The notes beneath the pieces were generated by a model. That model made no database searches, was not told the DNA's origin, and saw only the letters and a list, made by a program, of their open reading frames with translations. The position numbers were made by a program, and so were the translations under genes. 64,000 nt of DNA from CAUZFZ01 sp963579025 (lineage in GTDB: Bacteria; Planctomycetota; Planctomycetia; Planctomycetales; Planctomycetaceae): the NCBI GenBank assembly GCA_963579025.1, contig CAUZFZ010000019.1, positions 26,594-90,593 on the forward strand, read 5' to 3'. Shown here one piece after another: positions 28,023 through 35,672 of the stretch. Within the stretch, counting starts at the first letter, position 1. Each line of letters starts with the position of its first letter.

Positions 28023-28907
28023 TTACCGCTGCTTGACTCGCTGCAGCAGCGCCGGTTTGTCGTGTAACTGGCCGACTTCTGAAGCGGACAACGATCGGTC
28101 GAAGACAGCCAGTTCGTCCATTTTCCCGATCAGGCTGACGGCGACATAGATTCCAGCCTGCTGCATGTCCCACCGCATGGCGATGTCGCGATTGGTCAAC
28201 TCGCCAACCAATTCACCGTCAATGTAAAGCGACGCGTGACTGTTGGGTTTCCCGCTGTCGAAGTGGCTCCAGGTAAAGGCGATGTGATGCCACTCGTTTT
28301 CCTGAAAGCCAATCTTCGGGATGCGCACCAGCGGAGCTTGCGGGTCCGACTCCTTGATCGCTTTCTCGCCATCAGCGAGGGCGCGAAACGCACCAAGCCG
28401 CATCGATCGTGGTTTCGAATCCGGAAAGTCGATCCAAAGTCCGCCGTTGTGAGCACCGCGATGAGTGATCTGAATCGGATCGCAGAAACGCGTACGCAAC
28501 ATGGTGTCCGGATTGGTCTGCAGCCAGAACGACACGGCCCCGTCCCAGCCGTCTTTGGAATACGCGAGGTTGGACGCGGCCGGATAGAAGATTCGTCCGC
28601 GGTTGGGCAGCACCTCAATGGCTTCCAGTGCCCCCGATACCCGACCATCCGCTGAGACTCGGAATGCATGGGCCGGATAGCCATCTTTGAAGATGGTCTC
28701 GCCCTTCTTCTGCGGATCGTCAGACCGTGTCCGCAACCGTGCGGCGCCGCGGCTGAAGTCGGCCTGCAACGAACTGTCGAAGGATGCGTATAGCGTCACG
28801 GCTTTTCGCAGGCCGTCTTCATCCGCACGGCAGGTCACTGCCAGTTGCACAACAGCAGAGACCAGAACGAGACAGATCGTCAACGACCTCAAGACGAGCG
28901 CGAGCAT
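28023..28907 (-). CDS. Secreted LamG/concanavalin-like domain protein
   Basis: 294 residues with a signal peptide (LTICLVLVSAVVQLAVTCRA). One LamG-type beta-sandwich: LYASFDSSLQADFSRG at the front, WDGAVSFWLQTNPD in the middle, NEWHHIAFTWSHFDSGK, SLYIDGELVGEL and MDELAVFDRSLSASEV at the end. Such domains bind carbohydrates or surface ligands and are very common in planctomycete exoproteins. No catalytic residues are evident. Confidence 0.88.
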   Translation of the reverse strand: MLALVLRSLTICLVLVSAVVQLAVTCRADEDGLRKAVTLYASFDSSLQADFSRGAARLRTRSDDPQKKGETIFKDGYPAHAFRVSADGRVSGALEAIEVLPNRGRIFYPAASNLAYSKDGWDGAVSFWLQTNPDTMLRTRFCDPIQITHRGAHNGGLWIDFPDSKPRSMRLGAFRALADGEKAIKESDPQAPLVRIPKIGFQENEWHHIAFTWSHFDSGKPNSHASLYIDGELVGELTNRDIAMRWDMQQAGIYVAVSLIGKMDELAVFDRSLSASEVGQLHDKPALLQRVKQR

Positions 28908-29000
28908 GATGTTCTCCCTGACATGTGATCGACAGGACTGCCACAGCGTGACCGGTCCGACGTGCTCGAATCACCGGCTGAATGCGAGACGCGTTCCGGA

Positions 29001-30410
29001 TCAATCCTCGAGTTCTTTCCCGGACGTGTCCGGCGCCAGCAGGATGACGACGATGCCCACGGCGTAGATGAACCCGGTGATCTGACCGACGTCGGCATAT
29101 TGGCCCTCGAATGTCTTGCGCAACGCCGCCGCCGAAACCAGCACGCCGATGCCCGTCAGAATGCGGCCCCAGTTGAAACTCACGCCGGCTCCGGTCGCTC
29201 GGACCCGCGTGGGAAACAGTTCGGGCAAACACAGCGGCAGCCAGCCAAAGAAGAATCCACTGAAGAACCCCAGCGAGGCCATCCAGAAAATGAACTCACT
29301 CGGTTCCCAGGCGACAAAGCCGAGGTTCAGCGAGAAGAACGCTTCCTTGCTGGCAGGGTCGTCAATTCGGAACAGGAACTGTGTGCAGGCCAGAGCACAC
29401 GCGCAAAGAACGCCGTAGCTCAGTTTCCGTCCGACCATCGCGGCGATGGCTCCGCCCAACAGACTGGTGATGGAACCGGTCAACGATCGAGCGATAGCGC
29501 CTCGTGACTTCAGACCGGGGTCAGACTTCGGCTTTTCAGCGTCCGTCCCCGGTGGTCCCGGAGAACCTGCATTCGCATCCGCGGCAGCCGTCTGACGATC
29601 TCCCACTTCGCTGGCCCATGCCTGAGCCCAGTTGCTCACCCCCCAGCCACCGAACAACGGAATCGTGCCGAGCAGAATCCCAACGATCGTTGTCTTCAGG
29701 ATCGGCGGTTTGAAGATCTCGCCGAAGCCAACCTTTGGGGCCGCATCGGCAGCGTCAGTGCCGTCCCGCAAAGCGAGCCATTTCGGCGACTCGGGTACAC
29801 AGAACAACGCCAGAAGACCAAGCAGGACAGGCGATGCGCCGACCAGCAACGTCCACCTCCAGTCGTCACCGGTCACAAAGCGATACGTCGTCAGAATCGC
29901 GAAGCACAGGATGCCGACATTGGCTGCCGTACCCATGACTCCCGCCAGAATGGGACGCGAGACATTGGGCCATGCCTCACCGATCAGGGCGATGCCGTTG
30001 GGCCACATGCCGCCAATGCCCATGCACGTGAGGAACCGCAACACCAGCAGCATTTCGGCGCTGGTCGAGAAGTACGTCAGGCCGGAAAACACTGAATAAC
30101 ACAGGATGCTCGCAGCCATGGCCCGAGCCCGACCGACGCGGTCGCCAACAAGTCCGAAGATGTAACCGCCGGTCGCGGCACCAAAGAGAAAGGCGCACAC
30201 CAGCCAGCCAAACCACTGACCGATGACACCTTCCTGGGTACCCGTCGGCAGCAGGTCGGCGACGGCCACACGCATGACGATCGAGACAATCGACATATGC
30301 ACGCCGGCAAACGCCCAACCAAGAAACGCGACCACGACAATCAGGTAGCGGCCTGCCGTTGAAATGGATGGCGGTGACGTCACGTCCGGTGAATTCGCAT
30401 CAGAAGTCAT
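29001..30410 (-). CDS. MFS transporter (sugar/organic-acid type)
   Basis: About 469 residues from the ATG at 30410; an ATG at 30434 would add eight. Twelve hydrophobic helices, with the MFS loop motif GLVGDRVGRARAMA after helix 2 and MGIGGMWPNGIALIGEAWP resembling the sialate/aromatic-acid:H+ symporter branch. A roughly 50-residue cytoplasmic loop rich in Ala/Gly/Pro separates the halves. It is divergent from the HpcH/HpaI aldolase gene and could import its substrate; that link rests on position only. Confidence 0.88.
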   Translation of the reverse strand: MTSDANSPDVTSPPSISTAGRYLIVVVAFLGWAFAGVHMSIVSIVMRVAVADLLPTGTQEGVIGQWFGWLVCAFLFGAATGGYIFGLVGDRVGRARAMAASILCYSVFSGLTYFSTSAEMLLVLRFLTCMGIGGMWPNGIALIGEAWPNVSRPILAGVMGTAANVGILCFAILTTYRFVTGDDWRWTLLVGASPVLLGLLALFCVPESPKWLALRDGTDAADAAPKVGFGEIFKPPILKTTIVGILLGTIPLFGGWGVSNWAQAWASEVGDRQTAAADANAGSPGPPGTDAEKPKSDPGLKSRGAIARSLTGSITSLLGGAIAAMVGRKLSYGVLCACALACTQFLFRIDDPASKEAFFSLNLGFVAWEPSEFIFWMASLGFFSGFFFGWLPLCLPELFPTRVRATGAGVSFNWGRILTGIGVLVSAAALRKTFEGQYADVGQITGFIYAVGIVVILLAPDTSGKELED

Positions 30411-30454
30411 GGGCTCTATGATCGCCTTTCGCATAGATCACCTCATCAGACCTG

Positions 30455-30508
30455 TCCCTTCTCCCCTCGGGGGGAGAAGGTGGCCGAAGGCCGGATGAGG
30501 GGGCCGGC
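30455..30508. repeat. Double-hairpin repeat
   Basis: CCTTCTCCCC (30457-30466) pairs with GGGGAGAAGG (30471-30480), then GGCC-GAA-GGCC (30482-30492), followed by GGATGAGGGGG. From memory this composite word is one of the most widespread bacterial dispersed repeats. It sits between the divergent MFS and aldolase genes, upstream of both, so it is not a terminator. Confidence 0.75.
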
Positions 30509-30627
30509 ATAGGAAAACGCAGTCGTCTGCTCGCCACCAACCAATTCCAATCCGCACCATACGAACTCAACCACACCGACGCGATTCACCCGCTGATGCA
30601 CGAACCCAACATCCAAAGGACACACTC

Positions 30628-31449
30628 ATGACCGGTCGCGAAATTCGAGCCTCACTGCGTGAAGGTCGACTCGTTTACTCCACGGCGGTTGTCGCCGTCT
30701 CACCGCTGTGGGCCAACGCGCTCAGCGGTGCGGGCGCCGATTTCGTGTTCATCGATTCGGAGCACACGCCGGCCGACCGCCAGACATTGGCGTGGACCTG
30801 TCGAGCGTATGCGGCGGTTGATGTGCCCCCAGTGGTACGTATCCCGAGTCCCGATCCCTACGAAGCGGCCAAAGTACTCGACGGCGGAGCGGCGGGGATT
30901 ATTGCTCCGTACATTGAGTCGGCCGATCAGGTGCGCGAGTTGACCGGAGTGGCCCGCTACCGGCCGCTCAAAGGTGATCGCCTGGCTCGCGCCGTCGCGG
31001 ACGCGGATTCGCTGGAGCCGGAACTGCGGACATATCTGGCGGACCGGAATGCCGACACGATCCTGATTGCAAACATCGAAAGTGTGCCGGCGATCGAGAA
31101 TCTGGACGACATCCTGTCAGTCGGCGGACTGGACTCAGTTCTCATCGGCCCGCACGACCTGTCCTGCAGCCTGGGGATCCCCGAGCAGTACACGCATCCA
31201 ATGTTCGACGAAGCTGTCCGAACAATCTTCAGCAAGGCGCGTGAACACGGCGTGGGAGCAGGCATCCACTTCTGGACCGGCATGGATCAGGAGATCGAAT
31301 GGTCCAAGGCGGGCGGCAACCTGATCATGCACAGCTCAGACTTCGCCCTGTTCGGACAGGGTCTCAAACGCGAACTGAACGAGTTGCGGGAAGCACTGGG
31401 AGATACAGATAGTGCCGACCGATGGGGTGACACGACGCCAATCGTGTAG
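30628..31449 (+). CDS. HpcH/HpaI family aldolase
   Basis: 273-residue class II, metal-dependent pyruvate aldolase that cleaves 2-keto-3-deoxy sugars or dicarboxylates to pyruvate and an aldehyde. Family features: FVFIDSEHTPADRQTL (substrate and metal region), VVRIPSPDPYEAAKVLDGGA, GIIAPYIESADQVREL, and VLIGPHDLSCSLGIP. It lies 72 bases before an SDR gene on the same strand, suggesting a small sugar-acid catabolic unit with the divergent MFS transporter. Confidence 0.92.
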   Translation: MTGREIRASLREGRLVYSTAVVAVSPLWANALSGAGADFVFIDSEHTPADRQTLAWTCRAYAAVDVPPVVRIPSPDPYEAAKVLDGGAAGIIAPYIESADQVRELTGVARYRPLKGDRLARAVADADSLEPELRTYLADRNADTILIANIESVPAIENLDDILSVGGLDSVLIGPHDLSCSLGIPEQYTHPMFDEAVRTIFSKAREHGVGAGIHFWTGMDQEIEWSKAGGNLIMHSSDFALFGQGLKRELNELREALGDTDSADRWGDTTPIV

Positions 31450-31521
31450 TTGATGCAAGCATTCGGAAACATCCTGTGATTCATGCGCATCCCTGAGTCG
31501 CGCTTCTGCAAAGGTATCACC

Positions 31522-32301
31522 ATGACGGGACTGAATGGACGAGTTGCATTGGTGACCGGTGCCGGGCGCGGCATTGGCCGGGCCATTGCCCAGGCGCTGG
31601 CTGCCGAGGGAGCAAACGTCGTGGCGGCCGCGCGGACCGACGGGGAACTGCAGTCACTGGTCGAGGAAATCACACAGACAGGCGGCAAAGCAACCGCGCT
31701 GCGGGTTGATCTTTCGGATCGGAATCAGACGCGACAGTTGCTTGAACAAGCTGCCGCACAAGCCGGCCCGGTCGATATCCTTGTGAACAATGCGGGCGTC
31801 GGAAGCAGCGGAGACCCAAGGCCGTTCGTCGAGTTTCGCGACGAATACTGGGACCTGTCGATCGAAGTGAATCTGACCGTTCCGTATCTGCTGACGAAAC
31901 AGGCTTTGCCGCACATGCTGGAGCAGGGTTGGGGCCGCGTCATCACAGTCGCATCGATCAACGGCCGTCGTCCCGCGTTGCATGCCAGTGCCTACACTGC
32001 CAGTAAACACGGAGTCATCGGCCTGATGCGGACCATCGCACTGGAGGTGGCGTCCCAGGGAGTGACAGTCAACTGCATCAACCCCGGCCCAGTGAAGACA
32101 CGCATGAATGACCTGCGCATTGAGTACGACGCCGAGCGACTGGGCCGCGATCTGTCCGAGCACGAGCAGGGACTGACACCCATCGGCGGACGACTGGTGC
32201 CAGAAGACATCGCTCCCATGGCAGTTTACCTCGCCAGCGACGCCGCCCGCATGATCACCGGTCAGGCCTACAACATCTGCGGCGGAGTCAACATGGCCTG
32301 A
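31522..32301 (+). CDS. SDR family oxidoreductase
   Basis: 259-residue short-chain dehydrogenase/reductase. Cofactor loop TGAGRGIGRA, NNAG motif in ILVNNAGVGSS, and the catalytic YTASKHG (Tyr-x3-Lys) are present. It ends with the usual GQAYNICGGVNMA. The ATG at 31522 fits the family start; an upstream ATG at 31483 adds unconserved residues. With the aldolase gene before it, a role in sugar-acid or hydroxy-acid oxidation is likely. NAD versus NADP is not decided. Confidence 0.93.
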   Translation: MTGLNGRVALVTGAGRGIGRAIAQALAAEGANVVAAARTDGELQSLVEEITQTGGKATALRVDLSDRNQTRQLLEQAAAQAGPVDILVNNAGVGSSGDPRPFVEFRDEYWDLSIEVNLTVPYLLTKQALPHMLEQGWGRVITVASINGRRPALHASAYTASKHGVIGLMRTIALEVASQGVTVNCINPGPVKTRMNDLRIEYDAERLGRDLSEHEQGLTPIGGRLVPEDIAPMAVYLASDAARMITGQAYNICGGVNMA

Positions 32302-32412
32302 CGTCGGATTGTTCTGCGGCAATCTCATACGCAGTTGGCACAGGCGATTCCTGAGATCAGGTTGCGTGAGGCCAAATGGCTCGTATGATTGGACAAATGG
32401 CTTTACCAGTCA

Positions 32413-32416
32413 GGAG
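32413..32416 (+). promoter_or_regulatory. Shine-Dalgarno site of the antitoxin gene
   Basis: GGAG eight bases before the ATG at 32425. It supports that start over the in-frame ATG at 32389, whose extra residues are unlike the family. Confidence 0.6.
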
Positions 32417-32424
32417 ACGGGCTC

Positions 32425-32871
32425 ATGAGTGCCCCACAGGCAGATACCCACACCGAACGCGCGCCAATACGGGGACACACCGTCGGATTGCGATCGAATA
32501 ACCTGCAGCATCTTCTGGGGAGAATTGCGGCGGGTTTGCCTTATCACGCGGTTGAGAGACTGCGTGCAAAAAGCGGGCTTAGTCTGACGGACGTTGCGCG
32601 GGTGACCGGTATTCCTCTGCGAACAATGTCGCGGCGACGGGATTCAGGGCGGTTGAAGCCTGCGGAGTCTGAGCGATTGCTGCGCCTGACGTTTCTCTTC
32701 GAGCAGGCCGTCGAATTGTTCGAAGGGAACACCGACGCGGCACGCGGCTGGCTCGAAACGCCGAATGCTGCATTACACGGTGATACTCCGTTGCAACTGG
32801 CTGAGACTGAGATCGGGGCGCGCGAAGTTGAGAATCTGATCGGTCGGCTCGAACACGGAGTGTTCTCGTGA
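32425..32871 (+). CDS. Xre/MbcA/ParS-type antitoxin of a RES toxin system
   Basis: 148-residue type II antitoxin that binds and neutralises the downstream RES toxin and represses its own promoter. N-terminal Xre-like helix-turn-helix (SGLSLTDVARVTGIPLRTMS) and C-terminal DUF2384 toxin-binding region (LTFLFEQAVELFEGNTDAAR, then WLETPNAALHGDTPLQLAET) are both visible. Its stop overlaps the toxin start by four bases (GTGA). Confidence 0.93.
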   Translation: MSAPQADTHTERAPIRGHTVGLRSNNLQHLLGRIAAGLPYHAVERLRAKSGLSLTDVARVTGIPLRTMSRRRDSGRLKPAESERLLRLTFLFEQAVELFEGNTDAARGWLETPNAALHGDTPLQLAETEIGAREVENLIGRLEHGVFS

Positions 32872-33353
32872 TCGTTTCGGCCTGGCGCATCATCAAGCGC
32901 CGGCAGCGTGACTCAGCATTCACCGGTGACGGTGCCCGCCTGTATGGAGGCCGATGGAACAGCCCGGGCACGAGCCTCGTGTACCTTGCCGGGAACGCTT
33001 CTCTGGCCGCGCTCGAGATGCTCGTGCACCTCGACAACCACCAGATTCTGGATCATTACCTGCTGGTCGAAGTCCGATTTGATGAGTCGCTGGTGACCGA
33101 CGTTTCTCCCGACGACCTGCCAGACAACTGGCGGGACTCTCCACCTCCGGAAACGACGCGGGCCGTCGGAGATTCATGGGTCAGGATGGGGACCTCTGCT
33201 TTGCTGTGTGTGCCGAGCGCCATCATGGAACACGAAATCAACTACCTGCTGAATCCAGGTCACGCGGACACAGGTTCGGTTGAGATCCTCGAACCGAGAC
33301 CATTTCAGTTCGATCGGCGGCTCGCCGGAGTAAGGGCAGAACGGACCAACTGA
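32868..33353 (+). CDS. RES domain toxin (NAD+ phosphorylase family)
   Basis: 161-residue RES toxin. Members degrade cellular NAD+ and stop growth until neutralised. GGRWNSPG (Arg29), YLAGNASLAALE (Tyr39, Glu50) and the late VPSAIMEHEINYLLNPGH (conserved Ser) give the R-E-S residues of the name. Translationally coupled to the antitoxin. All expected conserved positions appear intact, so the system is probably functional. Confidence 0.94.
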   Translation: MIVSAWRIIKRRQRDSAFTGDGARLYGGRWNSPGTSLVYLAGNASLAALEMLVHLDNHQILDHYLLVEVRFDESLVTDVSPDDLPDNWRDSPPPETTRAVGDSWVRMGTSALLCVPSAIMEHEINYLLNPGHADTGSVEILEPRPFQFDRRLAGVRAERTN

Positions 33354-33385
33354 CGAAAGACCCCGTTAATGCCGCGGCCAATGCG

Positions 33386-35434
33386 TCAGATCGCAGGCCC
33401 GGTCGGGACTGTCGCCGAATCAAGAAAGGTGCGCTGCCAGAGTTCGAAGACGAGCAGATTCCACAGACGGTAACTGTGATCCCATTCTGATCGGGTGTGT
33501 TCTTCGATGAGCTGTCGCACTCCCTCGGGTCGGAACCAGCCGCGATTCAGCGACGTGTCGTCGAGCAGCACGTCGTGCAGCAATGGCTTCAATTCGTTGC
33601 GGAACCAGTGATCAAGCGGCACACCGAAACCCATTTTGGGCCGCGTCTGAATATCGACGGGGAGCAGGTCGCTGAACGTCTCGATCAGAATGCGTTTGCC
33701 CTGTCTCCCACGGAGTTTCGACTTGATGGGCAGACGCGCGGCCAGTTCGGCCACGTGGTGATCAAGAAACGGACTGCGGGCTTCCAGGCTGTACGCCATG
33801 CTGGCAATGTCGACCTTCGTGAGGATGTCGCATGGCAGATACGTCAACAGGTCCGTGCAGGTCGTCTGGGTGACGAAGTCGCGCGACGGGCATTCGCTGT
33901 AGGCATCGACCAGGAATTCGGCCGAGTCATGTCCGTCCAGCCGGTCGAGAAACTGCGCGTCCAGAAGCTGCTGGCGACGATCCTCGTCGAAGATGCTGAC
34001 CCAGCGCAGGTAACGCCGCTGCGGTGGATGACCGTAAGCTTCGAGCAGCCGTTTAAGCCGACGCCGCAACGTGCGCTGCTCGGTCGACGCGGGCAGCTTC
34101 TGCCAGATTCTGCTGGTGAGCACTTTCTTCAGTGGCCCCGGCAGACGATCGAGCAGTGCGGCGATGCGCACGGCTTTGTAGCGATCGTATCCGGCGAACA
34201 GTTCGTCGCCGCCGTCACCGGATAGTGAGACCGTGACAAACTCGCGCGTCATCTCGGACAGGTACATCGTCGGAATCGCTGAGCTGTCCGAGAACGGCTC
34301 GTCGTAATGCCAGATGAGCTTCGGCAGGATACTGAGGGCCGATGGTTCGACCATGCGCTCGTGATGGATCGTGCCCAGGTGTTCTGATGCCTGGCGGGCG
34401 TAAGACGTCTCGTCGAACTTCGCGATCGGGAAGCCGATCGAAAACGTGTGAACCGGCTGCTCCGAGATTTCCTGCATCAGCCCGGCGATGATGGTCGAGT
34501 CGACTCCGCCCGACAGAAACGCGCCCAGCGGAACGTCACTCCGCATGCGCAGGCGAACGGCCTCTGTCAGTGTTTCTCTCAGTTGTGCACGTTGTTCGTG
34601 TTCGGACACCGGCTCGGCAGGAGCCTCGCCCTCCCATTGGTCCGTGAGCGCGATGCCGGCCGTGACACCTGGCTCGTATGGTGGTCGCCAGTAGCGACGT
34701 ACTTCGAGTTGCCCGTCTACGAACGTCGCCACGCTGGCGGGTGGCAGCTTCGCGTATCCCCGCAGGATTGAGCCGGGATGCGGCACGTACTGGTACGTCA
34801 GATAAAGATGCACCGACACCGGGTCGATCTCACGCGGAGCGTCGCGCAGTTGCAGCAGCGACTTCAGCTCACTGCCGAAATCCAGCCGGCCAGCGGCATG
34901 ACGGTAGAACATTGGTTTCTGACCAAGCCTGTCGCGAGCCAGCAGCAGTCTTTGCCGTCGGTTGTCCCACAAAGAAAACGCGAACATCCCGCGCAGCCGC
35001 TGCACGCAATCATCACCGTACTCTTCATAGAGGTGCACGATGACTTCGGTATCGCTGGACGTCGCCAGTTGATGCCCGCGGCTCTTCAGTTCGGCCGCCA
35101 GTTCGCGGTAGTTGTAGATTTCGCCATTGAGAATGACCTGAATCGAGCCGTCTTCATTTCCGATCGGCTGACGTCCGCCGGACAGGTCGATGATCGACAA
35201 TCGGCGGTGGCCCAGCATCACGCCTGTCGGGGACGGAATTCCGTTCGGCCAGTTGGGTGGCGTTTCGCCTGATGAGGAGAACTGCGGCGAGAGCAGCCCG
35301 CATCCAGGCTGCGAGTGAAAGAAACCCGAGTCATCCGGACCACGATGGCTCAACACGTCGACCATGCCGCGAAATTCGTTGAATTCCGGCAGACGATCAG
35401 GCTGATACCAGGCGACGCCGGCAATTCCGCACAT
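33386..35434 (-). CDS. asnB: Asparagine synthase (glutamine-hydrolysing)
   Basis: 682 residues. N-terminal glutaminase domain with catalytic Cys2 (MCGIAGV), HRGPDD and a nearby GHRRLSIIDLSGG; C-terminal ATP pyrophosphatase domain with AFLSGGVDSTIIAGLM. It makes Asn, or amidates a sugar or peptide as many AsnB paralogs in envelope clusters do. Two insertions stand out: about 24 extra residues between HRGPDD and GHRRLS (around FSSSGETPPNWPNGIPS), and WEGEAPAEP near residue 270, encoded by a dispersed repeat. The frame is intact through both. Confidence 0.93.
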   Translation of the reverse strand: MCGIAGVAWYQPDRLPEFNEFRGMVDVLSHRGPDDSGFFHSQPGCGLLSPQFSSSGETPPNWPNGIPSPTGVMLGHRRLSIIDLSGGRQPIGNEDGSIQVILNGEIYNYRELAAELKSRGHQLATSSDTEVIVHLYEEYGDDCVQRLRGMFAFSLWDNRRQRLLLARDRLGQKPMFYRHAAGRLDFGSELKSLLQLRDAPREIDPVSVHLYLTYQYVPHPGSILRGYAKLPPASVATFVDGQLEVRRYWRPPYEPGVTAGIALTDQWEGEAPAEPVSEHEQRAQLRETLTEAVRLRMRSDVPLGAFLSGGVDSTIIAGLMQEISEQPVHTFSIGFPIAKFDETSYARQASEHLGTIHHERMVEPSALSILPKLIWHYDEPFSDSSAIPTMYLSEMTREFVTVSLSGDGGDELFAGYDRYKAVRIAALLDRLPGPLKKVLTSRIWQKLPASTEQRTLRRRLKRLLEAYGHPPQRRYLRWVSIFDEDRRQQLLDAQFLDRLDGHDSAEFLVDAYSECPSRDFVTQTTCTDLLTYLPCDILTKVDIASMAYSLEARSPFLDHHVAELAARLPIKSKLRGRQGKRILIETFSDLLPVDIQTRPKMGFGVPLDHWFRNELKPLLHDVLLDDTSLNRGWFRPEGVRQLIEEHTRSEWDHSYRLWNLLVFELWQRTFLDSATVPTGPAI
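34611..34638 (-). repeat. Dispersed repeat inside asnB, translated as WEGEAPAEP
   Basis: The minus strand reads TGGGAGGGCGAGGCTCCTGC followed by CGAGCC. From memory this is a very common bacterial intergenic repeat. Here it lies within the coding frame, between the glutaminase and synthetase domains, and adds about nine residues without a frameshift. Confidence 0.7.
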
Positions 35435-35483
35435 CGGGCAATCCCCTGGCAGTCACGTTGAAACGAACTCTTCGAGTGCATGT

Positions 35484-35635
35484 GTTCGGCGCGGGTCTCC
35501 CGACCCCGCCGTTGCACCGACCGAAGGTCTCCCTCCGGGAATAACTGTTGGAGACTTCTGGAGACTTCTGGAGACTTCGACACGGATGGAGACCTTCGGT
35601 CGCGGCCGCGACGGGGTCAGAGACCCGCGCCGAAC
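35484..35635. repeat. Palindromic element, copy A (152 bp)
   Basis: Starts GTTCGGCGCGGGTCTC and ends with the exact complement GAGACCCGCGCCGAAC. Inside, GACCGAAGGTCTCC pairs with GGAGACCTTCGGTC. The centre has three tandem copies of GAGACTTCTG (35551-35580, last one partial). It lies downstream of the thioredoxin-fold gene end and in the upstream region of asnB. Confidence 0.9.
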
Positions 35636-35672
35636 GAAGAATGGCGGTCCGTACTGTGTCCGACATCTCCCG

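Noticed and set aside
35550..35578. Three tandem 10-bp units considered as a CRISPR-like array
   Set aside because: No spacers: the units are contiguous and part of a palindromic element whose other copy has only one.
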